From NCBI GenBank assembly GCA_029933895.1, contig JAOZNG010000054.1:1-7254 (forward strand): 7,254 nucleotides of DNA, written 5' to 3'. This stretch comes from an archaeon (lineage in GTDB: Archaea; Altiarchaeota; Altiarchaeia; IMC4; QMZM01). The first letter of the stretch is position 1; each line of letters starts with the position of its first letter. Shown here one piece after another: positions 1-5,807 of the stretch. A model generated the notes under the pieces. That model had not been told where the DNA came from. It searched no databases and worked only from the letters and a program-made list of their open reading frames with translations. The position numbers were made by a program, and so were the translations under genes.

Positions 1-515
1 ACAGTCTTCCTCCCATTAGTTGTGATGGTTCCAGAGCCCGTTCCATCTGTAATCGTCAGGGTTTCACCGTCTTGGAAGGTCTGCCCAGCAGTGTCAACCC
101 TGACCCACCAAAACCTATGAACATTATCATAGTCAAGGAGAGTCCCAGTATGACCAGAAGTCCCTCCGACAACCTGTTTGCCTATATCTGAGGGGACACA
201 GTTAATGTAACCCGTCTCCTCCAAGATAACCTTCAGGATACCTAAGTCATTCGTATTGGCATCCCAATCAACTGTGGCGATAGCTCCTCCCTTAAGGTAT
301 TTAAAGGAGCCATAGGGGATGAACCACTGGTTCTCCATCTGGTAGTCCGTAGGCGTTCTCGCACTCATAGGTACTGGATCATCCATATATGCTGGGTCGT
401 CGAAGGTATCCATTAACCAGCTGTACAGTTCGTTGACGGTATAGACAGCTCCAGAACCTACATATTTGATTATCCTATTGACCGTATCTATGCTCCAATC
501 GTCCCCGATAGCCAT
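1..515 (-). CDS. Phage-type structural/tail-appendage protein, N-terminal 171 codons (3' end beyond window)
   Basis: The frame is open from an ATG at 515-513 to the left edge, so only the first 171 codons are visible and the C-terminus is missing. The N-terminus (residues 1-60) holds a short helical stretch with a VYTVNELYSWLMDTFDD motif, followed by SARTPTDYQMENQWFI. From memory, this layout recurs in uncharacterised structural proteins of tailed phages and environmental viral contigs. Residues 105-165 carry two turn-rich beta motifs, IGKQVVGGTSGHTG and GQTFQDGETLTITDGTGSG, also typical of viral fibre or neck-appendage proteins. It lies 41 bases after the 522-aa beta-helix gene on the same strand, with its own TATA-like element in the gap and a weak GGTTGAG just before the ATG. 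A role in the virion is inferred; the exact part is unknown. Confidence 0.75.
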   Translation of the reverse strand, partial: MAIGDDWSIDTVNRIIKYVGSGAVYTVNELYSWLMDTFDDPAYMDDPVPMSARTPTDYQMENQWFIPYGSFKYLKGGAIATVDWDANTNDLGILKVILEETGYINCVPSDIGKQVVGGTSGHTGTLLDYDNVHRFWWVRVDTAGQTFQDGETLTITDGTGSGTITTNGRKT

Positions 516-542
516 CTCAACCGAGTATATATGAATACAGAC

Positions 543-556
543 GAATTTTAAAAATC
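543..556 (-). promoter_or_regulatory. TATA-like promoter element before the partial structural gene
   Basis: On the minus strand the gap between the beta-helix gene and the next gene reads GATTTTTAAAATTC. This is an A/T-rich core resembling an archaeal TATA box, centred about 34 bases before the ATG at 515. With the usual spacing of about 26 bases from box to transcription start, the leader would be short (under about 10 bases). The match is by eye only. Confidence 0.4.
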
Positions 557-2125
557 TTATAATACCGTGTCTTCATAGAGGGTTATCGTGGTTGTGAACC
601 CGTTTGAGGTCAGGGTTCCATAGGTCTCAACAGGGACATATCTTGTTGCTGAAGGGGTAGACTTCCTCACCCTTATAAGAAGGGATTTGTCCCCAGTATA
701 GTTCACAGTGGTCTGAGCCATCCCATTAGAATCCGTCGCTTGATTCATTATCTCAATTGAGTCATCCAAGTTGAATACATAGACCTGGGCTCCCTGAATT
801 GGGTTAAGGTCTGCATCGACGACATAGATGGTTACATAGACCGTATTCACTATCTGGGTGTTCCCACCACCTGTCTCATCAACTGTGGTGGGGTTAGAGC
901 CATTCACACAGTTTACTGTAAGCGTCCCAGCAACAGAGTGTTCTATGTCATAGGTGTTCCCTGAAAATATGAGGGCGTCGAATACAAATGTATCACTAAA
1001 GTTCACATGAACTCCATGTGGGCAACCTATGATATTACAATCTGAAATATTGTGGTCTACAGAGGATATCCTAATACCTCTATCATCCGCATTAATTATG
1101 TTACAGTACTTCACTATGCAGGTATCCGGCAAAATCTCACCACAAGCCTCAAAGTTTGTACTAAGAACCTCTCTAGTCATCGAGTATGGAGGCAGGGAGA
1201 TCCCTCCAGCATCAAAGAAGGAGCATCCATAAACTCCTAGATCTGTGATATTAGGGTCTGTAGCTATGAATTTGAATTTCGGGGCCCCTGCGGATCTAAA
1301 GATACAACCTGAGATCCCTCTCCCACCTACCTTCTCCCCAAAGAAGACCTTTGTCGTTGCAGTTGCATTCCCTTGAATAGTTATCTCATAGAAATCTACT
1401 GGGACGGCTCTATCCCTAAAGACTATTACCTTGTTTGTATCCTTGAAATAAGTCGATTCTCCTTCAGTAGTTGAACCAATGAATAGTTTGCTCTGGACGA
1501 GAATTATGCCTTCAACCTCTGTAATGATCCCCCACATATTGTTTATGTTCCGCTCGGCTGTGATAAAATCATCGAAGGTAGCAGGATCGGTTTCAGTCCC
1601 TCCCTTTATATAGAGACCTACCCCATACCTTAGGGCATCCCACCAGAAGTTCGTCTTAGCCACACTACCAGTTATTACGCAGACGATCCCCACCGCCGTT
1701 ATTGCAGTCATATCTGGAGGAGTAGCACTCTGCGAGTCAAAACTTACTGTTGTGTGAACCATGAAACACTCCCAACTACCTCCCCAAGTATCCTTCCCAG
1801 CTACATACCACTCCCCCCAATTTCCAGCTCCATCCTCCACCCTTATCCTTAAACCACCATTAGCCTTAGTATCGAGAAGACCAATAGTTGCCACCATAGC
1901 CCAAATGAACAACTGGGTGTCACTCAAGTCTATTGGTGATAAAAGGGTAAACATAGAAGTATAGGTCGTCTTACTGACCTTAGCTGATAGAGCCCCTGTT
2001 CCCTGAATATATATCTCCGTATCAAGGGTTGGAGAACCAGTCCAGTCGGTAACCGAGTCACAGTCGGATACCCCACCAGTAGCACCGGAGAAGAAGGAGA
2101 GACCTGAAGTTACTGTCCCCGCCAT
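557..2125 (-). CDS. Virion/surface appendage protein: jelly-roll-like N-domain, beta-helix core, Ig-like C-domain
   Basis: This 522-aa protein has three visible parts. Residues about 15-170 form a beta-rich domain (DCDSVTDWTG, then GLRIRVEDGAGNWGEWYVAG, ending NFWWDALRYG) that resembles a carbohydrate-binding jelly roll. Residues about 185-410 hold irregular repeats of short strands ending in Cys/Asn turns (ISGCIFRSAG, VYGCSFFDAG, VKYCNIINADD, ISDCNIIGCPHG), as in right-handed parallel beta-helices. Residues about 428-520 contain VTIYVVDADLNPIQGAQVYV and ATDSNGMAQTTV, the signature of a carboxypeptidase-regulatory-like or Ig-like sandwich. This order is typical of phage tail-fibre or tailspike-like proteins. 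There is no signal peptide and no obvious catalytic motif. The ATG overlaps the end of the YkgJ-type gene by 16 bases and has a strong AGGAGG upstream. The family role is inferred; a host surface adhesin is the main alternative. Confidence 0.8.
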   Translation of the reverse strand: MAGTVTSGLSFFSGATGGVSDCDSVTDWTGSPTLDTEIYIQGTGALSAKVSKTTYTSMFTLLSPIDLSDTQLFIWAMVATIGLLDTKANGGLRIRVEDGAGNWGEWYVAGKDTWGGSWECFMVHTTVSFDSQSATPPDMTAITAVGIVCVITGSVAKTNFWWDALRYGVGLYIKGGTETDPATFDDFITAERNINNMWGIITEVEGIILVQSKLFIGSTTEGESTYFKDTNKVIVFRDRAVPVDFYEITIQGNATATTKVFFGEKVGGRGISGCIFRSAGAPKFKFIATDPNITDLGVYGCSFFDAGGISLPPYSMTREVLSTNFEACGEILPDTCIVKYCNIINADDRGIRISSVDHNISDCNIIGCPHGVHVNFSDTFVFDALIFSGNTYDIEHSVAGTLTVNCVNGSNPTTVDETGGGNTQIVNTVYVTIYVVDADLNPIQGAQVYVFNLDDSIEIMNQATDSNGMAQTTVNYTGDKSLLIRVRKSTPSATRYVPVETYGTLTSNGFTTTITLYEDTVL

Positions 2126-2577
2126 TTTTTCATCCTCCTCCTAACAAACTCCCTAACCTCAGGTCTTGTATCCTCTAGGCATGAGTAGGCTAGACAGGCC
2201 TTAGGGGGATTAGGCCATAGGAGGCACTTTGAAGATTCGGGGTCGAAGTAGGGGCACTTCCCATTCACAAAGGCTAGGGCGGCTACATACTGAACCCTAG
2301 GAACCCTCCTCTTCAGCCAGGGTTCAGGGGGGATAAGAGTGACTGGAAACCTCTTAGAAAGGAATTCCTCTGAAGTCAAGATTGGCCTAAGGAAGGATCT
2401 ACAACATGGTGCAGAACATCCCTCACAGGGAGCTGGCTTCCTTGGACCCTGTTCAATAGTCGCAACCCTAACCCTCCTCCCATCCTTTAAAGTCACATTC
2501 CAAACCCTAACAAGCCTTAAATCTTCAGGTTTGGATTCATCTCTTTGAACTTCTCCAGTGGATACCACTCCTTCCAA
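2110..2577 (-). CDS. YkgJ-type cysteine-cluster protein (putative Zn/Fe-S binding)
   Basis: The 155-aa product has the cysteine pattern of the YkgJ (CxxCxxxCC) family: C51-x2-C54-x3-C58-C59 (CEGCSAPCC), then C108 in NGKCPYFD, C118 in SSKCLLW, C128 in PKACLAYSC, and C133. Family members are thought to bind zinc or an iron-sulfur cluster; most have no known function. Here about 48 residues precede the first cysteine (a basic beta-strand region, VRVWNVTLKDGRRVRVATIEQG). A basic tail, VRRRMKKWRGQ, follows. The chosen start is TTG at 2577, inside the upstream 71-aa gene (61-base overlap), preceded by a strong AGGAGG. A GTG three codons later is an alternative, and a GTG at codon 28 would nearly remove the overlap. 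The C-terminal AGG codons also form the ribosome-binding site of the beta-helix gene. Its role in a structural operon is unknown. Confidence 0.8.
   Translation of the reverse strand: MEGVVSTGEVQRDESKPEDLRLVRVWNVTLKDGRRVRVATIEQGPRKPAPCEGCSAPCCRSFLRPILTSEEFLSKRFPVTLIPPEPWLKRRVPRVQYVAALAFVNGKCPYFDPESSKCLLWPNPPKACLAYSCLEDTRPEVREFVRRRMKKWRGQ
2133..2142 (-). promoter_or_regulatory. Shine-Dalgarno of the beta-helix gene, inside the YkgJ-type gene
   Basis: AGGAGGAGGA on the minus strand lies 7 bases before the ATG at 2125. It is read in the upstream gene as three consecutive AGG arginine codons of the RRR near its C-terminus. The arrangement couples translation of the two genes. Confidence 0.7.
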
Positions 2578-2726
2578 GTCCTCCTCCTATGCCTCCCAAC
2601 GATCACGACCTCAACATACTTCTCAGTCAGGGTCCCACCATGAATAGAGTTCCTAACCTCATGGTCGATAACCCTAATAGACTTCACAAGCCTCTTCCTA
2701 CCATTCAGATCCACGATCTCTATCAT
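2517..2726 (-). CDS. Small basic protein of unknown function
   Basis: From ATG at 2726 the product is 69 aa; an in-frame GTG two codons earlier (2732) would give 71. The sequence is rich in beta-strand-forming residues and charge. It opens MIEIVDLNGRKRLVKSI, continues with HEVRNSIHGGTLTEKYVEVVIVG, and ends with an aromatic segment, RTWKEWYPLEKFKEMNPN. No cysteines, membrane helix or known catalytic motif are seen, and I do not recognise a family. I prefer the ATG because AGGTGG precedes it closely and because the TATA-like element lies about 27 bases upstream. The gene opens the left-hand operon, and its triple-arginine stretch HRRRTW carries the ribosome-binding site of the next gene. A small DNA-binding or virion-assembly factor is possible, but nothing here proves it. 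Confidence 0.65.
   Translation of the reverse strand: MIEIVDLNGRKRLVKSIRVIDHEVRNSIHGGTLTEKYVEVVIVGRHRRRTWKEWYPLEKFKEMNPNLKI
2579..2588 (-). promoter_or_regulatory. Shine-Dalgarno of the YkgJ-type gene, inside the 71-aa gene
   Basis: AGGAGGAGGA on the minus strand ends one base before the TTG at 2577. The first AGGAGG unit is at the ideal 5-base distance. It is encoded by AGG AGG AGG (RRR) of the upstream gene. This strong site supports the TTG start despite the long gene overlap. Confidence 0.6.
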
Positions 2727-2746
2727 ATCCACCTAATATGAGGCGC

Positions 2747-2761
2747 AAACTTAAATTAGTT
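2747..2761. promoter_or_regulatory. Shared TATA-like element of a divergent promoter
   Basis: The 60 bases between the start codons at 2726 (minus) and 2787 (plus) contain AAACTTAAATTAGTT, which is A/T-rich and close to symmetrical around TTAA. On the plus strand its centre is about 34 bases before the ATG at 2787. On the minus strand it is about 27 bases before the ATG at 2726. Both distances fit an archaeal TATA box with a short or absent leader. The plus-strand ATG has no Shine-Dalgarno upstream, as expected for a leaderless first gene. Assigned by eye. Confidence 0.45.
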
Positions 2762-2786
2762 TTATCCGTAGAACATATTGATTCAA

Positions 2787-2975
2787 ATGTCTGGGCAAGG
2801 AGAAAACCCTGACGATGTAGTTACTTTACACCTCTGTGAGGCCTATAGGGCGGCCCTGTCAAACGAAATCCAAGACGTGAAGAAGAGTATTGATAAGTTG
2901 GACAGTAGGCTGTGGGCTCTCTTGGCAGGAACAATTTTAACCGTGATACTGGCAATAGTAAACTTGGTGAAGTAG
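2787..2975 (+). CDS. Small coiled-coil plus single membrane-helix protein (XhlA/holin-accessory-like)
   Basis: The 62-aa product has an acidic N-terminus (GQGENPDD), an amphipathic heptad-like helix at residues about 18-41 (LSNEIQDVKKSIDKLDSRL), and a hydrophobic segment at about 42-60 (LWALLAGTILTVILAIVNLV) ending in a lysine. This coiled-coil-then-membrane layout is that of phage XhlA-type accessory proteins, which sit beside holins. The resemblance is architectural, not proven homology. ATG at 2787 is chosen over an in-frame TTG at 2778 because the sequence before the ATG lacks a ribosome-binding site and a TATA-like box sits about 34 bases upstream. The gene leads a three-gene cassette; its stop is one base before the next ATG. 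Confidence 0.75.
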   Translation: MSGQGENPDDVVTLHLCEAYRAALSNEIQDVKKSIDKLDSRLWALLAGTILTVILAIVNLVK

Positions 2976-2976
2976 A

Positions 2977-3396
2977 ATGGAGGTGGAGTTTGGTCTCTTA
3001 GGGTTTGTAGCTGGAGTTGGGGCAAAGGTCTTCTATGATCTAGCAACTAGAGCTGAGCCTGCCTGGGCTAGGAGGCTTATGAAGCATGTTGAGATAGGTG
3101 GTCTGGCTCATGAGGGAGAGTCTCTTAGGAGGGTGTGTCTAGGTTCAGGGGCTTGGACAGGTGGAATCCCAGCAACCTATTACCTTGTCTGGAGAACTTC
3201 AAAGGCTGTGAGAGACCTTCAGGCACACCTAGAGCTTAGATCCCCAATAGAAGACAACCCATACTATGTCTTAGAGATCTATCATTCTTGGAAGGTACCT
3301 AGAGAGCAATTACTGATAACTGATTTACCCTATGAAGTCATACGTGAGGAAGACCTTGTTCTGATTGTCCGTTTCCCAATCGAGGTGGTGACATAA
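2977..3396 (+). CDS. Protein of unknown function, 139 aa, middle gene of the membrane-protein cassette
   Basis: I do not recognise this protein. The N-terminus is hydrophobic and glycine-rich (FGLLGFVAGVGAKVFYDLAT, residues 5-24) and could be a membrane anchor or a buried helix. It is followed by a basic stretch, WARRLMKHVEIGG. Residues 75-139 alternate beta strands and charged turns (YYVLEIYHSWKVPREQLLITD, ending EEDLVLIVRFPIEVVT), suggesting a compact beta-rich domain. Start support is GGTGA six bases before the ATG, overlapping the end of the previous gene. Its TAA stop shares a base with the next ATG (TAATG), so all three genes are probably co-translated. The neighbours suggest a membrane or envelope-associated role (inference). 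Confidence 0.7.
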   Translation: MEVEFGLLGFVAGVGAKVFYDLATRAEPAWARRLMKHVEIGGLAHEGESLRRVCLGSGAWTGGIPATYYLVWRTSKAVRDLQAHLELRSPIEDNPYYVLEIYHSWKVPREQLLITDLPYEVIREEDLVLIVRFPIEVVT

Positions 3397-3686
3397 TGAA
3401 CCCAACTATAATTGCCTTCTTGGGAGTATTCCTTGGAGTCTTCTTTAGAACGGTTCTACCCTACATACGTAAGATGAAGGAAGCTGAGGAAAGAGGAGAG
3501 AGACTCCCCTTCGACTTCAAGTATCTCGGAACAGCCATTTTCGCCTTCATGGTCAGCCTCACAGTCACACTATTAACCTTCCCAGCCTTCGTCATACCTG
3601 AGCAGGCGGGAATCTATATATTCTGTAGTGCCTTCGGATTCGGTTATGCCTCAAACGACGTCATAAATGAGGTTATAGCAACCTAA
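3396..3686 (+). CDS. Small protein with three predicted membrane helices (holin-like)
   Basis: The 96-aa product has hydrophobic segments at residues about 4-23 (TIIAFLGVFLGVFFRTVLPY), 44-66 (centred on FAFMVSLTVTLLTFPAFVI) and 70-86 (QAGIYIFCSAFGFGYAS). The first two are separated by a charged loop (RKMKEAEERGERLPFDFKY). Size, helix number and the charged loop match small phage holins and similar viral membrane proteins, and the preceding coiled-coil/membrane protein strengthens that reading. No endolysin lies in the window, so lysis is only a hypothesis. An envelope or transport-related membrane protein is equally possible. GGTGGTGA lies 4 bases before the ATG. The gene ends 22 bases from the convergent LamG gene with no clear T-run terminator. 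Confidence 0.7.
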   Translation: MNPTIIAFLGVFLGVFFRTVLPYIRKMKEAEERGERLPFDFKYLGTAIFAFMVSLTVTLLTFPAFVIPEQAGIYIFCSAFGFGYASNDVINEVIAT

Positions 3687-3708
3687 AATCTTAGAGGCTT
3701 TAGACCCA

Positions 3709-4443
3709 CTAGATTCCAACCTCCGCTCTAAGTTCATGCATCCTTATCCTGTTCCATGAGTATCCGCCTGATAAGTTTCCGTTGTTTCCGTATCCGCTCC
3801 TGTCATAGACTATTGATCCTAACCCTTCATCTATGTATACCCAAAATACGAGTCCATCCCTGATTATATTATGGTAATTAAGCATGTTCCAGTAAATTTC
3901 ACGCCGGCTAAGTATTCGATTGTACATCCATACAGAGCCTACAAGTCCTTTCAGCCAATACATGTCGGATTGGTGCTTGCCTACAAGGAGATTGCTTAGC
4001 GTCCAACCTGTTAATGTCCCTTGTGCCGCCGTTTGAGAGGCATAGGGAGTTTCTTCAGCGTTTAAGTATATCCTGTAGAGTCTATCCGTTGCATCGTCAT
4101 AGGTGACAACGACATATATCCACTCACCCCAATCAAACAAGTAGTTAGGGGTAGACGAGGCGGGACTCGTAGTTGAGGCACTCTGCCAAACGTTAATTGC
4201 CCTCGCATTAGTTGCCAATAGGTGGAATGTATGCTTAACTACTAAGCGCTGAGAAGCTCCTGTGCTTTGAAGCTTTGCCCAGACACCTACCGTGTGCCTA
4301 GACGCTATGTTGTTTATCACTGCTGGGTCTCCAAAGTCTATGAAGCCCGTTGCTCCATCAAGCTCAACCGCATATTTTTTGAAGCCTAGGGAATGTGGAA
4401 GCCTCTTCGGAAGCCTATGGTAAACGCTTAAGGGAAGGCTCAT
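3709..4443 (-). CDS. LamG/concanavalin A-like lectin domain protein
   Basis: Residues about 22-185 match the LamG-like jelly-roll pattern: KKYAVELDGATGFIDFGD, then TVGVWAKLQ, WGEWIYVVVTYDD, RIYLNAEE, NLLVGKH and the closing LKGLVGSVWMYNRILSRREI. Such domains bind sugars or serve as adhesion modules in phage appendages and surface proteins. Residues 195-230 (RDGLVFWVYIDEGLGSIVYD, then RSGYGNNGNLSGGYSW) are the segment that normally stands just before the ALEFDG strand at the start of a LamG domain. Here that segment is C-terminal, and the protein stops soon afterwards. No signal peptide is present. ATG overlaps the stop of the propeller gene by four bases (ATGA), with GGTGG upstream. It is the last gene of the right-hand operon. 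A glycan-binding virion or surface protein is inferred. Confidence 0.8.
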   Translation of the reverse strand: MSLPLSVYHRLPKRLPHSLGFKKYAVELDGATGFIDFGDPAVINNIASRHTVGVWAKLQSTGASQRLVVKHTFHLLATNARAINVWQSASTTSPASSTPNYLFDWGEWIYVVVTYDDATDRLYRIYLNAEETPYASQTAAQGTLTGWTLSNLLVGKHQSDMYWLKGLVGSVWMYNRILSRREIYWNMLNYHNIIRDGLVFWVYIDEGLGSIVYDRSGYGNNGNLSGGYSWNRIRMHELRAEVGI

Positions 4444-5807
4444 TCAGCCACCATCCAAGCCGAGACCGTCGCCTCGGCTGAAGGCACGAACCTTAAACGC
4501 ATTCTCTTAGCCTTGAAGGCTGGAGTCTCAACGGTTAGAGTATCTGCTGAAACGGGGAAGTCATACACATCCTTGAAGTCGCCTGCAACCTCGTCGTAGG
4601 CTTGAACGTAGCCTGTGCCATCCTGGTCGCTTATCAGATGGAAGCTCACCTTCTCGAACTTGGTATCTACATCGTCAGTTGTTTCGCCTGCTACTGGGAT
4701 CGTCTTGTTTATCCATAGCTCCATCACGTGGAGGTCGCTCATTACGGCTTCAACGTAGTGCTCTCTTACTGTTGATTGGTTTGTAGCTGGATCAGTTACT
4801 CCATCATTTCCTTCATACCAGATTTTAAGCTTGCCACCCTCATACAGAACGCTACAGTCAGCAATATAGCGTGCCTCTGAATCCAAAACTCTAGCAAGAA
4901 GCATACGTCTTCCGAACCAGTGCTTCATATCGAAGCTGTAAGCTAAGCCTATTCTCATATCCTCGTTGCCTGCTGTTGCTTCAGCAGCGTAAACTATTAG
5001 CAATAAACTGTCGTTTATGTTGATGATTGAGTGGTCAAACATTTTTCCGCCATCCCATTCTCCCAAAGCACCTTCCATGTTGATTATGCCTAGTTTAGTC
5101 CAAGTTTCTAGATCTTCACTCTCACAGAGCATTAGCCTAAACCGCATCGGATTAGTCTCAGGGAACCTAAAATCCGTGCCTATATAGGTCATGTAATATT
5201 TGCCTCTGAACTTGGCTACGAAGGGGTGCCAGCATTCTTCTTCTATACTGTTCTGTCTTGGGGTCAAAACAGCTCTGATCCCACTAAAATTCACACCATC
5301 AGTTGATATGGCAAGGAAAATCTGCCTTCTCCTAACACCCCAAGGCTGCATCTGATTTCCAACGAAGAACATGTAGTAGGTGCCGTTTTCCTTTAATACT
5401 GAAGGTTGAAAAACTCCAGTAATATCGTATCCAGCGGCATTCACCATGTCCCTAGTCATAACGGTTACAGGTGATGTCCAGCTCTTTCCATCATAACTTG
5501 TCCTCATGGCTATGTAGAACGGCTCTGTACTGGACACTCTCCTCGTATGGTACATCCTGTAGATGTCTCCGTCCCTAATCACGCTTGGATTGCCATTTTT
5601 AATTCCAGCCTCGTCTATTACCACGCCGTAACGCTTCACAGCCCATTTAGCACCGATAATCGGATGAAGCATACCGAACTCTTCACGGAGAGCATACCTT
5701 CCAGCGCCGCCACTCTCCCAAAGAGCCTCCATGATCTCCTTCATACGAGAATAGGAAAGCGGTCCAACGGGGTATGTAGTATGCTTCCCCTTCCTGTAGG
5801 TCACCAT
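4440..5807 (-). CDS. Five-bladed beta-propeller (GH43/GH32/GH130-like fold) protein with C-terminal beta domain
   Basis: The 455-aa product has five repeats, residues about 65-365. Four open with an (N/Q/H/D)-(P/H)-(S/F)-(V/I) strand and the fifth with DCSV: NPSV 73, QPSV 134, HPFV 194, DHSI 258, DCSV 317. These are followed by strands such as GTYYMFFVG and GKYYMTYIG. Four repeats close with S-x-D-type turns plus an aromatic (YDGKSW, TDGVNF, EDLETW, FDMKHW). This is the five-bladed propeller of GH43, GH32 and GH130 glycosidases. The acidic residue expected before Pro in blade one is Asn here, so activity is uncertain and sugar binding alone is possible. Residues 1-50 form an N-terminal, partly helical region. 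Residues about 365-455 form a beta-rich end domain typical of structural proteins. ATG at 5807 overlaps the preceding TAA (TAATG). GGAGG lies only 2 bases before it, so GTG at codon 2 may be the true start. Confidence 0.8.
   Translation of the reverse strand: MVTYRKGKHTTYPVGPLSYSRMKEIMEALWESGGAGRYALREEFGMLHPIIGAKWAVKRYGVVIDEAGIKNGNPSVIRDGDIYRMYHTRRVSSTEPFYIAMRTSYDGKSWTSPVTVMTRDMVNAAGYDITGVFQPSVLKENGTYYMFFVGNQMQPWGVRRRQIFLAISTDGVNFSGIRAVLTPRQNSIEEECWHPFVAKFRGKYYMTYIGTDFRFPETNPMRFRLMLCESEDLETWTKLGIINMEGALGEWDGGKMFDHSIININDSLLLIVYAAEATAGNEDMRIGLAYSFDMKHWFGRRMLLARVLDSEARYIADCSVLYEGGKLKIWYEGNDGVTDPATNQSTVREHYVEAVMSDLHVMELWINKTIPVAGETTDDVDTKFEKVSFHLISDQDGTGYVQAYDEVAGDFKDVYDFPVSADTLTVETPAFKAKRMRLRFVPSAEATVSAWMVAE

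Noticed and set aside
3687..3708. Possible bidirectional terminator in the convergent gap
   Set aside because: No T-run and no convincing inverted repeat; only a short direct repeat (TCTAA twice) is visible.
2727..3708. Idea that the plus-strand cassette is an invertible segment controlling tail genes
   Set aside because: No matching inverted repeats were seen at the two ends and there is no recombinase gene in the window.
4424..4436. The string AAACGCTTAAG here and again near 7244-7254
   Set aside because: Both copies lie inside unrelated coding sequence and are too short to call a repeat or attachment site.
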